Positions 20,897-31,274 of a stretch of DNA of 64,000 bases are shown here, one piece after another. Numbering within the stretch: position 1 is the stretch's first letter; every line of letters starts with the position of its first letter. The stretch is from NCBI RefSeq assembly GCF_004570865.1, contig NZ_SPQS01000008.1:186001-250000 (forward strand). The letters are read 5' to 3'. A program made the position numbers and the translations under genes. The notes under the pieces are model-generated. The model saw nothing but the letters and a program-made list of their open reading frames with translations, did not search any database and was not told the DNA's origin. This stretch comes from Bradyrhizobium frederickii (GTDB taxonomy: Bacteria; Pseudomonadota; Alphaproteobacteria; Rhizobiales; Xanthobacteraceae).

Positions 20897-21820
20897 ATGC
20901 TCTCCTTCCTGATCCGTCGATTGCTGCAAACCGTTCCGACCGTGCTCGCCGTCGTGCTGCTGATCTTCGTGCTGTTCAGCGTCGTTCCGGGCAGCATCGT
21001 CTCCTCCATGAGCGACGACAGCGACCCGCAGGTCGAGCTGCGCATGAAGAAGCAGCTCGGTCTCGACGATCCCGTCTATGTGCGTTTCGGCGCCTACATT
21101 GCCAAGCTCGCGACCGGTGATTTCGGCACCTCGTTCCGCACGCGCGAGCCGGTCACGACCATGATCGCGAAGCGGGCATGGCCGACGCTGCAGCTGATCT
21201 TCGCGGCCATGGCCTTTGCGATTCTGATCGGCGTTCCCCTGGGCTTCATCGCCGCGCTGAAACCGGGCGGCATCGTCGACACGCTCGCGATGGTCGTGGC
21301 GGTGTCGGGCCTCTCCATCGCCAAATTCTGGCTCGGCCTCGTCCTGATGTACCTGTTCGCGTTGAAGCTCGGCTGGTTGCCGAGTTTCGGCTATGGCGAC
21401 GGCGGATTGAAATATCTGCTGCTGCCGGCCGTCACGCTCGGCGTCTCGCCGATGGCGCTGTTTGCCCGGACGACGCGCGCCGCGGTCCTGGAGATCATGA
21501 CGGCTGATTTCGTCCGCACTGCGCGCTCCAAGGGCATGAGCGAAATCAGGGTCGTGAAGTGGCATGTGATGCGCAATGCGCTCGTCATCATCCTCACCAC
21601 CGTCGGCCTGCAATTCGGCGGGTTGATGGGGCAGGCGGTCGTCGTCGAGAAATTGTTCTCTTGGCCGGGCATCGGCTCGCTCCTGGTCGACAGCGTCCTG
21701 CAACGGGACATTCCGGCCGTCCAGGGCTCCATCCTCGTGGTGGTGATGGCCTTTCTCGCGATCAATCTGCTGATCGACGTGCTCTACGGCGTGATCGATC
21801 CCAGGATCAGATACGCATGA
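20897..21820 (+). CDS. peptide-type ABC transporter permease (DppB-like)
   Basis: This inner-membrane permease of about 307 residues has six helices. The N-terminus FLIRRLLQTVPTVLAVVLLIF is the standard DppB opening, and the cytoplasmic EAA-like loop is seen around DFVRTARSKGMSEIRVVKWHVMRNAL. The in-frame GTG at 20891 is an alternative start. Its stop overlaps the ATG of the second permease (ATGA at 21817-21820). Confidence 0.94.
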   Translation: MLSFLIRRLLQTVPTVLAVVLLIFVLFSVVPGSIVSSMSDDSDPQVELRMKKQLGLDDPVYVRFGAYIAKLATGDFGTSFRTREPVTTMIAKRAWPTLQLIFAAMAFAILIGVPLGFIAALKPGGIVDTLAMVVAVSGLSIAKFWLGLVLMYLFALKLGWLPSFGYGDGGLKYLLLPAVTLGVSPMALFARTTRAAVLEIMTADFVRTARSKGMSEIRVVKWHVMRNALVIILTTVGLQFGGLMGQAVVVEKLFSWPGIGSLLVDSVLQRDIPAVQGSILVVVMAFLAINLLIDVLYGVIDPRIRYA

Positions 21821-22634
21821 AGCTCCGCCCCAATCTTATCATCGGTGGCGTGTTGTTCGCGCTGGCGATCCTGGTCGGCCTGCTCGCGCCCTGGCTGGCG
21901 CACACCGATCCCGTCATGGACGCCAACCTGATGAACGCAGAGGAGCCGCCGAGCTGGACCTGGTGGTTCGGCACCGACGATCAGGGCCGCGACATCTATT
22001 CCCGCGTCGTCTACGGCGCGCGGGTCTCGCTGACCGTCGGCATCATCTCGCAGCTGATCAACAGCGTCATCGGCGTGGCCTTAGGGCTTAGCGCCGGCTA
22101 TTTTGGCGGCTGGTGGGACGATTTCGTCAACGCCCTCACCAATCTCATGCTCGCGATCCCTTCGCTGATCTTCGCGCTGGCCATCATGGCGGTGCTCGGC
22201 CCCGGCCTCACCAGCCTGTTGATCGCGCTCGGGCTGACCAACTGGTCCTTCACGTGCCGGATCGCGCGGGCCTCGGCGCTGTCGCTGCGGAGCCAGGGCT
22301 ATGTGCAGGCGGCGACCGTGCTCGGCTACGGCGATCTGCGCATCATGATCACGCAGCTCCTGCCGAACATGCTCGGGCCGATCATCGTCATCGGCACGCT
22401 CGGCATGGGCAGCGCGGTGTTGTCCGAGGCCGCATTGTCGTTCCTCGGCCTCGGCGTCCGTCCGCCCTTTCCAAGCTGGGGCAGCATGTTGTCGGAGGCC
22501 CGCGAGCAGATCACGACGGCGCCGTGGCTCTCGGTGTTTCCGGGCCTCGCCATCTTCCTGACGGTGCTCGGCCTCAATCTGCTCGGGGACGGTTTGCGCG
22601 ACATTCTCGATCCCCAATCGCGGAGCCGGCGCAC

Positions 22635-22638
<4 letters not shown>
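21817..22638 (+). CDS. peptide-type ABC transporter permease (DppC-like)
   Basis: This 273-residue second permease contains the DppC hallmark WWFGTDDQGRDIYSRVVYGAR after the first helix. Its EAA loop is around SLRSQGYVQAATVLGYGDLR. The C-terminal LSFLGLGVRPPFPSWGSML is also typical. The ATG at 21817 overlaps the preceding stop, and its own stop overlaps the ATPase gene (ATGA at 22635-22638), so the operon is translationally coupled throughout. Confidence 0.94.
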
Positions 22639-24639
<2,001 letters not shown>

Positions 24640-24651
<12 letters not shown>

Positions 24652-24772
24652 GGTGGCCGCTTCTTGAGCGGCCCTCGAAGGGCGACGGCCCGGCTGGCAT
24701 CTTGGCCGCTCATCCTTCGAGGCTCCGCCTGCGATGCTTTCGCATCGCAGGCTTCGCACCTCAGGATGACGG
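24640..24772. repeat. REP-like palindromic element, complete copy
   Basis: Terminal inverted repeats CCGTCACCCTGAGGTG (24640-24655) and CACCTCAGGATGACGG (24757-24772) match with one mismatch. Inside is a hairpin GCCTGCGATG-CTTTCG-CATCGCAGGC (24727-24752). The left end overlaps the 3' end and stop codon of the upstream ATPase gene. No ORF of its own is visible. Confidence 0.85.
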
Positions 24773-24825
24773 GGCGCAACGTGAAGTCCGGAGCGCTCGC
24801 AACGACGGGCTGGCACGGCGAGCGT

Positions 24826-24936
24826 CGCTCTATCTCCGTCACCCTGAGGCGGCCGCTTCTTCAGCGGCCCTCGAAGGGCGACGGCCCGGCTTGCGGCTCG
24901 GCCGCTCATCCTTCGAGGCTCCGCCTGCGATGCTTT
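24826..24936. repeat. REP-like element, second tandem copy lacking its right end
   Basis: From CGCTCTATCTCCGTCACCC onward this copies the sequence starting at 24630 with few changes (GGTGGCC becomes GGCGGCC, for example). It stops matching after GCCTGCGATGCTTT, where unrelated sequence follows, so the right inverted repeat is missing. The 53 bases between the copies and the ~116 bases to the LysR gene show no other feature. Confidence 0.8.
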
Positions 24937-25052
24937 TTCGGCAAACGCGCCAGGCGAGGGCTTGTTCGCAGAGGGTGAGGCGCAGGCGGAGCGAGGTGAC
25001 TGCGGTCGGAACCGCGAGCCTCGGCTAGGGGTCCTGCTGCTCCCTGTCGCCC

Positions 25053-25679
25053 TCAACTTCCGACGCCGCCAACCAGGCGCGGGCGTCGGTTTGCATGCGG
25101 CATCTCGGTCGGCAGGGCCCGCAGCCATGCACGAAAACTGACGATCTCGGGGCAATCCGCGGTGCCCTCGGGCGCAATCAGCCAGTCGCCGAGGCCCGCG
25201 CCCTCGCTGACCCGGTCGCAGCGATAGCCCGGATGATGGCCGAGGCCGCGGGCGATCAACAGGTCGACCTTGCCCTCGACCAACTCGTGCAGGCCGGCCG
25301 GCTGCAGCACCCGCAAGCCGATCTCCGCATGGGTGCTGCGAAACGCAGCCAGATCGAGCCGGCGCAGGTCGAAGCTGCCATGGACTCCCAATTGAAGCTG
25401 CATCGCGCCTGCCGGTTTCAATTGCGAGGTCGCCTCCGCAATGTGGCGAAAACCTTCGGAGATGCCGGGCAGGTAGGCCTGTCCGGCCGCGGTGAGGATG
25501 AGCTGCTTATGCAGCCGCTCGAACAGCTGCACGCCAAGGCGCGCCTCCAGCGCTTTCACTTGCTGCCCTACGGCAGCAGGCGTCACGTGCAGCTCGTGCG
25601 CGGCCAGCTTGAAGCTGAGATGCCGTGCGGCGGCTTCGAAGGCGCGGAGCGCGTTGAGTGGTGGAAGAGCGTAGGTCAT
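25053..25679 (-). CDS. LysR-family (GcvA-like) regulator with shortened effector domain
   Basis: This 208-residue protein starts at MTYALPPLNALRAF. The N-terminal winged helix is intact (AAARHLSFKLAAHELHVTPAAVGQQVKALE). Only about 120 residues of effector-binding domain follow, against ~210 in normal family members. The sequence jumps from the first lobe (VDLLIARGLGHHPGYRCDRVS) to what resembles the last helix (CPEIVSFRAWLRAL), consistent with an internal deletion. The gene ends next to the REP-like elements. It is divergent from ridA (128 bases between starts). It may bind DNA without responding to a ligand, or be decaying. Confidence 0.75.
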   Translation of the reverse strand: MTYALPPLNALRAFEAAARHLSFKLAAHELHVTPAAVGQQVKALEARLGVQLFERLHKQLILTAAGQAYLPGISEGFRHIAEATSQLKPAGAMQLQLGVHGSFDLRRLDLAAFRSTHAEIGLRVLQPAGLHELVEGKVDLLIARGLGHHPGYRCDRVSEGAGLGDWLIAPEGTADCPEIVSFRAWLRALPTEMPHANRRPRLVGGVGS

Positions 25680-25807
25680 CGCGCCGCACTTTGACACTGC
25701 CGGGCCGGGGCGTTGCAATAGATTTTCTTGCGCTGAACCGCAGGAATGATGCTTTGCGCGGCCGCGATGCCGGCGGGTAGGGTCGGCTCGCAATCCGGAG
25801 AAATGCC

Positions 25808-26200
25808 ATGTCCCCAGCTCACATCGTCAGCCACAATCCTGCAACGGTCAACGCGCCGTTGGGCGGCTACAGCATGGGACTTGAGCTGAGGCAGCATCGC
25901 CGCCTGCTGTTTATCAGCGGCCAGGTCCCTGAAAGCTCCGACGGCACCGTGCCAGAGGGTTTCGAGGCGCAATGCGAGCAGGCCTGGCGCAACGTCAAGG
26001 AAGTGCTCGCCGCGGCCGGCCTTGGCGTCGAGCATCTGGTCAAGATCACGACGTTCCTGACCGACCGCAACCAGGTCGTGCCCAACCGTATCATTCGGCG
26101 CGCAATGCTCGGGGAGCACCAGCCCGCCTTGACAGTCGTGATCGTCGAGACTGTCGACAGCAAATGGCTGCTGGAGATCGAGGCGATCGCCGCGGAATGA
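25808..26200 (+). CDS. RidA/YjgF-family protein
   Basis: This 130-residue trimeric RidA-fold protein belongs to a family that hydrolyses reactive enamine/imine intermediates. Recognisable blocks are LLFISGQVPESSDG, AWRNVKEVLAAAGLGVEHLVKITTFLTD and PALTVVIVETV; the arginine near residue 98 (NRIIRRAML) lies where the family active-site arginine is expected. It has a CGGAGAAA ribosome-binding site and is followed 49 bases later by an ATC-hydrolase-like gene. The pair suggests a small catabolic unit for an imine- or thiazoline-type compound (inference). Confidence 0.88.
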   Translation: MSPAHIVSHNPATVNAPLGGYSMGLELRQHRRLLFISGQVPESSDGTVPEGFEAQCEQAWRNVKEVLAAAGLGVEHLVKITTFLTDRNQVVPNRIIRRAMLGEHQPALTVVIVETVDSKWLLEIEAIAAE

Positions 26201-26249
26201 AGCCGGGCTTTGCCGGCCTCGCAATGAAACGAACCGAACTGGGTGACCA

Positions 26250-26951
26250 ATGACTGAGATCGTCCATCCCTTCTACGAGGCGCATCGAAGCGCCATGGTG
26301 GCCGCCATGCGCGATCGCATCGACCTTGCCGGAACAATGTTGCGCGAGCGCGCGCACTTGGCCGATACCGACGGAAGCAGCCGGGAGGTGATGGACGAAT
26401 TCGAGATCGTGCTCGCCCAGATGCCCTATGTCGGCGGCGCGGCAAGCCGCATGAGCGATTTCTTCATGCGCCTGACGGGCTTCATGGCCATCAGCCGGGT
26501 GCTGCAACGGCACGGCGTGCCGGTGGCCGTGATCGGCGAGATCGAGCGGGAAACCTACAAGGCGCAATTGCTCGGGGTGCCCGAAGCCGAGCGCCTCGCC
26601 TCGGGCCGCCAGTTCATGTCGCCGGAGAACCAGGCGTTGTTGCGCGAGCAGGCGGCAAGAAGCGTCACCGAGAGCCATCAGGAGCAGTTTCCGGAAGACT
26701 TCGTCTACGATTTCGTCGAGCCGGGTCCGCACGACAAGTTCGAATTCGGTATCAACTACAAGGCCTGCGGCTTCTGCAAGCTCGCGGCGCGCCACGGCGA
26801 CAACGATATCCTGCCGAACATCTGCGGGCTCGATTTCGACGCCTATGCAACGCGAGGCATCCGCCTGGAACGGACACAAACGTTGGCGGGCGGTGCGAGC
26901 CACTGCGATTTTCGATTTTCGCGCGTTGCGGATATCGAGCCGTCACCCTGA
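26250..26951 (+). CDS. L-2-amino-thiazoline-4-carboxylate (ATC) hydrolase family protein
   Basis: This 233-residue protein carries the C-terminal motif block of the ATC hydrolase family: FEFGINYKACGFCKLAARHG with a CGFC pair, then LPNICGLDFDAYATRG, then GGASHCDFRF. The founding members open a thiazoline ring to S-carbamoyl-cysteine in Pseudomonas; many homologues have unknown substrates. Its last codons (PSP, then TGA) come from a sequence identical to the left end of the REP-like element at 24640, so its stop too is supplied by repeat sequence. Confidence 0.8.
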   Translation: MTEIVHPFYEAHRSAMVAAMRDRIDLAGTMLRERAHLADTDGSSREVMDEFEIVLAQMPYVGGAASRMSDFFMRLTGFMAISRVLQRHGVPVAVIGEIERETYKAQLLGVPEAERLASGRQFMSPENQALLREQAARSVTESHQEQFPEDFVYDFVEPGPHDKFEFGINYKACGFCKLAARHGDNDILPNICGLDFDAYATRGIRLERTQTLAGGASHCDFRFSRVADIEPSP

Positions 26952-26955
26952 GGTG
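26940..26955 (+). repeat. isolated left end of the REP-like element, providing a stop codon
   Basis: The 16 bases CCGTCACCCTGAGGTG are identical to the left terminal repeat at 24640-24655 and are read in the same frame, giving PSP-stop at the end of the ATC-hydrolase gene. No matching right end is seen in the 150 bases that follow. Confidence 0.65.
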
Positions 26956-27056
26956 CCGATGACATCGTGGCCCTGTTTTGCTCGACGCGTCAAACGGACT
27001 TCGTGAAATCCGCAGGCGCGGAGCGTCACTGGCAAGTCATTGATTCTGCTGGCCCC

Positions 27057-27083
27057 GGCTACTGTGCATGGGGTTGTTTTCGC
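27057..27083 (-). repeat. 27-bp dispersed repeat downstream of the sugar permease gene
   Basis: On the minus strand this starts GCGAAAACAACCCC and ends GCACAGTAGCC. It is identical over 27 bases to 40633-40659 on the plus strand. It begins 22 bases after the stop of the sugar permease, in the direction of transcription. Flanking similarity (GACAAAA before, GACTTGC after) extends beyond the exact core. Confidence 0.85.
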
Positions 27084-27104
27084 GCTTTTTGTCTTGAAGA
27101 GCGT

Positions 27105-28130
27105 CTAGTCCGCCGCCTTCTCCCTCAAGCGCTGCGCGTAGACGTTGATGACCAGCGCCGCCAGCAGGATCAGGCCGCGGATCAGGATCTTCAGGAAGCT
27201 GTCGATGTTGACGTGGTCGAGGCCGTTGTTGAGAACGCCGAGTACGAACAGCCCGACGATGGTGTTGCCGATGCCGCCGCGGCCGCCGAACAGGCTGGTG
27301 CCGCCGACGACGACCGCGGCAATGGAGTCGAGAAGGTAAGTATCGAACTCGTTCTGCTGCGCGCTGCCGAAATGGGCGACACCCAGCATGCCGCCGATGC
27401 CGGAGCAGACCGCCGAGATCACCATCACGCTGCCTAGGATGAGCTTGACGTTGAGGCCGGAATATTCGGCCGCCTCGCGGTTGCCCCCGACCATGTAGAC
27501 GTAGCGGCCGAAGCGCGTGTAGGTCAGCACGAGGTGACCGGCGAGCAGCATGATGGCGGCGACGATGACGATCCAGGGAATGCCGCCGATCGATCCCGAG
27601 CCGAGCGTGGTGACGAGGCTCGGGACCTTGTAGGCGATCTGGCCGCGCACCAGCAGCGCCGAGATGCCGGCGGCGATCTGCATCATCGCCAAGGTCATGA
27701 TGAAGGAGGGGATGCCGATCACGGTCAGCCCCAGCGCATTGACGAGGCCAAGCAGGGCGCAGAGCAGGATCGACAGCAGGATCGCGACCGCGCCGGGCAG
27801 CGGGATGTTGGCGATGTTGACGTAGGATTCCTGCAGCGTGAAGTAGGCGACGGCGATGCCGGTGACGTTGGCGATGCTGGCGATCGAGAGGTCGATCTCG
27901 GCGCAGAGGATCACAAAGGTGAGTCCGACCGCGATGATGCCGGTGACCGATACCTGCGTCAGGATGTTGCCGAGATTGTCCAGCGTCGCAAAGGAGGGGC
28001 TGGCGAAGGCGAAGAAGGCGGACAGGAAGATCAGGGTGAGGAACGGGGCGATGTTGCGCATCTGCGAGCGCAGGAAGGGGGCAAGGCCCCGCGTCCGCTG
28101 CCCCGCCGCTAAAGCCGTCTCGCTGCTCAT
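27105..28130 (-). CDS. ribose-type sugar ABC transporter permease
   Basis: This 341-residue inner-membrane permease of the RbsC/AraH family has about ten helices. Typical stretches are ITQVSVTGIIAVGLTFVILCAEIDLS-like near residues 58-80 and GRYVYMVGGNREAAEYSGLNV. The late AVVVGGTSLFGGRGGIGNTIVG is also diagnostic. The start is MSSETALAAGQ with the ribosome-binding sequence GGAGAAGCAC just upstream, 11 bases after the ATPase stop. It is the last gene of a three-gene importer operon. Confidence 0.94.
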   Translation of the reverse strand: MSSETALAAGQRTRGLAPFLRSQMRNIAPFLTLIFLSAFFAFASPSFATLDNLGNILTQVSVTGIIAVGLTFVILCAEIDLSIASIANVTGIAVAYFTLQESYVNIANIPLPGAVAILLSILLCALLGLVNALGLTVIGIPSFIMTLAMMQIAAGISALLVRGQIAYKVPSLVTTLGSGSIGGIPWIVIVAAIMLLAGHLVLTYTRFGRYVYMVGGNREAAEYSGLNVKLILGSVMVISAVCSGIGGMLGVAHFGSAQQNEFDTYLLDSIAAVVVGGTSLFGGRGGIGNTIVGLFVLGVLNNGLDHVNIDSFLKILIRGLILLAALVINVYAQRLREKAAD

Positions 28131-28141
28131 GTGCTTCTCCG

Positions 28142-29644
28142 TCACGCCGCTTCCAGCAGGCGGTCCTTGCTGACCGGCTCGTTCCTGAATTCCCGCACCA
28201 ATGCGCCGCGCTTGAGCACGAGGATGCGGTCTGCCAGCGACAGCACCGTTTCCGGCTCGGTCGACAGCACGATGATCGCGAGCCCTTTGGTGCGGAGGTC
28301 GCGGACGATGTTGATGACGTCGTTCTTGGCGCCGACATCCATGCCGCGGGTCGGCTCGCACAGCACCAGGAGCTTGGGCGGATAGGTCAGCCATTTCGCC
28401 AGCGCGACCTTCTGCTGATTGCCGCCGGAGAGCATGCCGAGGTCGAGACCGACCACCGGCGGCCGGATCTGCAACTGCTCGACCTGACGCTTCGCGATGT
28501 CGCGCTCCTGCGCCGGCTTGAGCAGCAGCGCGGAGATGCGGTCGAGAATGCTGATCGAGATGTTCTTGTAGACCGGCTCCTGATGAAACAGCATGTCGCG
28601 CCGGCTCTCCGGCACCAGCGCCACGCCGGCACGCCGTGCCGCCGCCGTGCTGGCGAAGGTCTTCGGCGTTCCGTCGACGAAAAGCGTGCCGGTGTCCGGC
28701 TTCAGCTTGCCGAACAGGATGCGCGACAGCTCCTGCTGGCCGCAGCCCATGAAGCCGTAGATGCCGAGCACCTCGCCGGCGCGCGCCTCGAACGAGACGT
28801 CCTTCAGGCTGCGGGACAGCGAGAGCTGATCGACCTTGAGAACGACCTGGCTGTCGCTTGGCCGCGGCAGCATCAAATCGTCGGTATAGCTGTGCTCGAG
28901 CGCCTCGCCGCCGCGGCCGATCATGGCCTCGATCAGCGCGCCCTTGCTGGTCGCCGCGCTCGCGGTCTCCGCGACCTTCCGCCCGTTGCGGAACACGGTC
29001 ACCGTGTCGGAGACAAGCAGGATGTCCTCGATGAAATGCGAGATGAAGACGATTGCAGTGCCGTCCTCGCGCAGCCGACGAAGGGTCGCGAACAAGCGCT
29101 CGACCTCGGGCGGGGAGAGCGCGGAGGTCGGCTCGTCCAGGATGATGATGCGGGCGCCGGAGAATAGGACGCGCGCGATCTCGATCAGCTGCTGCAACCC
29201 GATGGGGAGGTCGCCCAGCCGCGACATCGGATCGACGTCGATGCCGAAGCGGGCGAGCTGCTCGCCGGCCTCGCGCGCCATCCGCCGCCATTGTACGAAG
29301 CCGAGGGCGTTGGTCGGCTGGTTGCCGAGGAAGACGTTCTCGGCGACCGTGAGGTCGGGCGCGACGGAAAGCTCCTGGTGCACCATGGCGATGCCGGCCG
29401 TATGCGCATCGCGGGCCGAGCGGAAATGCGTCTCCACCCCCCCGATCAGGAAGCGGCCGGAGAATTCGGTGTGCACGCCGGCGATGATCTTCATCAGCGT
29501 GCTTTTTCCGGCGCCGTTCTCGCCGACGAGACCATGGATCTCGCCGGGATGGAGCGCGAAGTCGACACCACGAAGTGCCTCGACGCCGCCGAAGCTCTTC
29601 GTGATGCCCTGCAGTTCAAGGATGGGCGGACGACCCTCGGACAT
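28142..29644 (-). CDS. ribose-type sugar ABC transporter ATP-binding protein (double ATPase)
   Basis: This 500-residue protein has two fused ABC domains. Domain 1 has Walker A GENGAGKST, signature LPIGLQQLIEIARVL and Walker B IIILDEPTSALS. Domain 2 has the usual degenerate Walker A (GFMGCGQQE), signature LSGGNQQKVALAKWL and CEPTRGMD. The degenerate second site is normal for RbsA-type proteins. It begins 6 bases after the binding-protein gene. Confidence 0.95.
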   Translation of the reverse strand: MSEGRPPILELQGITKSFGGVEALRGVDFALHPGEIHGLVGENGAGKSTLMKIIAGVHTEFSGRFLIGGVETHFRSARDAHTAGIAMVHQELSVAPDLTVAENVFLGNQPTNALGFVQWRRMAREAGEQLARFGIDVDPMSRLGDLPIGLQQLIEIARVLFSGARIIILDEPTSALSPPEVERLFATLRRLREDGTAIVFISHFIEDILLVSDTVTVFRNGRKVAETASAATSKGALIEAMIGRGGEALEHSYTDDLMLPRPSDSQVVLKVDQLSLSRSLKDVSFEARAGEVLGIYGFMGCGQQELSRILFGKLKPDTGTLFVDGTPKTFASTAAARRAGVALVPESRRDMLFHQEPVYKNISISILDRISALLLKPAQERDIAKRQVEQLQIRPPVVGLDLGMLSGGNQQKVALAKWLTYPPKLLVLCEPTRGMDVGAKNDVINIVRDLRTKGLAIIVLSTEPETVLSLADRILVLKRGALVREFRNEPVSKDRLLEAA

Positions 29645-29650
29645 GAAAGT

Positions 29651-30673
29651 TCAGATCAGGAAGTGATCCTGCATCCACTGCATCCCGGCGGCGTTGGCCT
29701 TGGTCACGACCGGGCCGTCGGTGACGACGTTCTTGGGAATGCCTTGTCCGCTCTTCTCGCCGCCGACCACGGCCGAGACGCCGGCGATGATGGCGCCGCC
29801 GTGGATGCGGCAGGAGGGATTGCGGACGGTCGCGAACATGCGGCCTTCGCTCACCGCCTGGATCGCCGGCGGCATGGCGTCGACGCCGCCGATCAGGATG
29901 TTGGTGCGGCCGCGCGCCTTCATGATGTTGGCGGCGGCGAGCGCCATGTCGTCGTTGTGGAAGAATGCCGCGTCGATCTGGGGATACTTGGTCAGATAGG
30001 TTTCCCACAGCCGCGCCGTCTTGGAGACGTCCCAATCAGCGGGCTGGGTGTCGAGCACCTCGATGCCGGGGAATTGCTTGACCACCGAATTGAAGCCCTT
30101 GGCGCGCCCTTGCGCACCGGTGTGCCCGAGCGCGCCCTGCGTCATGATGATTTTGCCCTTGCCGCCCATGGCGTTGCAGAGGGCCTGCGTCACCGAGGCG
30201 CCCATGAACTCGTTGTCGGGAGCGAGGAAGGAATGCACGTTGATCTGGTCGAGCGGGGCGATCAGCGTGTCCATGTCGATCACCGGCGTGCCGGCGTCGA
30301 TCATCTTCTGCACGGGCTGGGTGAGGGTGCCGATGCCGAAGGCCTGGATCGCGACGAAGTCCCATTTCTGCGAAGCCATGTTGTCGATCGCCGCGCGTTG
30401 CTTCACGGCGTCGAGCTGGCCGTCGAACCAGGTGACCTCGACATTGAACAGCTTGCCCCAGAATTCGGCGGCCTGCTTGCCCTGCGCGCACCAGGTGGCC
30501 TGGAGGCCGGCATTGGAGAACGCCGCCTTCAGCGGCTTCTCGCTTCGCCCGACCTCGGCGGCCAATGCGGGGTTTATGCCCATGCTGCCGAGGAGGGCAG
30601 CTCCGGCGCCGGCGGTCGCGGCCGCCTGAAGAAGATCGCGCCTCGTCGTCGAGAAATCTTTCGTCCCGGACAT
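29651..30673 (-). CDS. ribose-type sugar ABC transporter substrate-binding protein
   Basis: This 340-residue periplasmic binding protein has a twin-arginine signal (TTRRDLLQAAATAG followed by a hydrophobic stretch and a cleavage site near NPALAAE). The fold is the two-lobe periplasmic-binding-protein type 1 (RbsB-like): NEFMGASVTQALCNAMGGKGK and FFHNDDMALAAANIMKARG are characteristic. It leads the operon, so the promoter should lie in 30674-30814. The sugar ligand cannot be inferred. Confidence 0.93.
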   Translation of the reverse strand: MSGTKDFSTTRRDLLQAAATAGAGAALLGSMGINPALAAEVGRSEKPLKAAFSNAGLQATWCAQGKQAAEFWGKLFNVEVTWFDGQLDAVKQRAAIDNMASQKWDFVAIQAFGIGTLTQPVQKMIDAGTPVIDMDTLIAPLDQINVHSFLAPDNEFMGASVTQALCNAMGGKGKIIMTQGALGHTGAQGRAKGFNSVVKQFPGIEVLDTQPADWDVSKTARLWETYLTKYPQIDAAFFHNDDMALAAANIMKARGRTNILIGGVDAMPPAIQAVSEGRMFATVRNPSCRIHGGAIIAGVSAVVGGEKSGQGIPKNVVTDGPVVTKANAAGMQWMQDHFLI

Positions 30674-30814
30674 CGCTCGCTCCCATGAAGTTATATCGTC
30701 GGCGCGTCATTGATTGCGCGACCGATGTCCGAAAGTGTCTCACAAGAGTTGCCGCCACTCAATCTGCAATCACTCGCCAACATTGCAGCAGCCGCGTTGG
30801 TGCAGCGCAAAGTG

Positions 30815-31219
30815 TCAGGCCGTCGCGCCGGCGAGCGTGTCGATGTCGGCGCGCAATGCGTCCCAGGCTCGCGCAATCTCGGTTGTCCATTGATCGCCGA
30901 GCAGGTCGCGCAGCGTATCCCTGATGATGGTGAAGAACGCGATGAACAGCTCACGCGGCGTGCCATAGCCATCGTGCGAGGCGGCCTCGCAGGCGATCAG
31001 CCGGAAATGCCCGCGACGCTGACCGGCGAAATCGAGGATCGCCTCGATCGCCAGCGCGAGCATCGATCCTTTCACGAGGTCGCGGCCGTCGAAACGGAAC
31101 ATCGCCCGCGTCTCGGGATGCTCGTCGAACAGGCGTCGGTAGACGCAGGGCGTGAGATCTTCGCAGCGCGCGGCCGCCAGCACGAAGCTGATTTCGATTG
31201 GATTGCGCAAAGCACGCAT
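30815..31219 (-). CDS. single-domain globin-like protein
   Basis: This 134-residue protein has the all-helical pattern of a bacterial globin. It has CVYRRLFDEHPETRAMFRFD near the CD region, then the LVKGSMLALAIEAILDFAG helix, then the proximal-side segment FRLIACEAASHDGYGTPRELFIAFFTIIRDTLRDLLG. The histidine in SHDGYG is the best candidate for the proximal haem ligand. It lies 141 bases upstream of the sugar-ABC operon on the same strand, but no functional link is evident. The call is by pattern recognition. Confidence 0.7.
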   Translation of the reverse strand: MRALRNPIEISFVLAAARCEDLTPCVYRRLFDEHPETRAMFRFDGRDLVKGSMLALAIEAILDFAGQRRGHFRLIACEAASHDGYGTPRELFIAFFTIIRDTLRDLLGDQWTTEIARAWDALRADIDTLAGATA

Positions 31220-31240
31220 CCGCGCGTCAGCCTCGCGGAC

Positions 31241-31274
31241 AAAAAAAGAGCGGGGCCCTGGCCCCGCTCAAAAA
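31241..31274 (-). terminator. strong Rho-independent terminator on the minus strand
   Basis: A perfect 9-bp stem GAGCGGGGC/GCCCCGCTC (31248-31256 with 31261-31269, loop 31257-31260) is followed on the minus strand by seven T (31247-31241). On the plus strand both flanks are A-runs, so it works only leftward. It lies just upstream of the globin start (31219), where it would stop a leftward transcript that begins between ~31280 and 31700; no gene is visible there. Confidence 0.75.

Noticed and set aside
27105..29291. 728-codon minus-strand frame suggesting a fusion of ATPase and permease
   Set aside because: The N-terminal half is a shifted-frame reading of the sugar ATPase gene. The real permease starts at 28130 with its own ribosome-binding site.
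28142..29644. Degenerate Walker A in the second half of the sugar ATPase as a sign of inactivation
   Set aside because: This is the standard state of the second domain in RbsA-type double ATPases.
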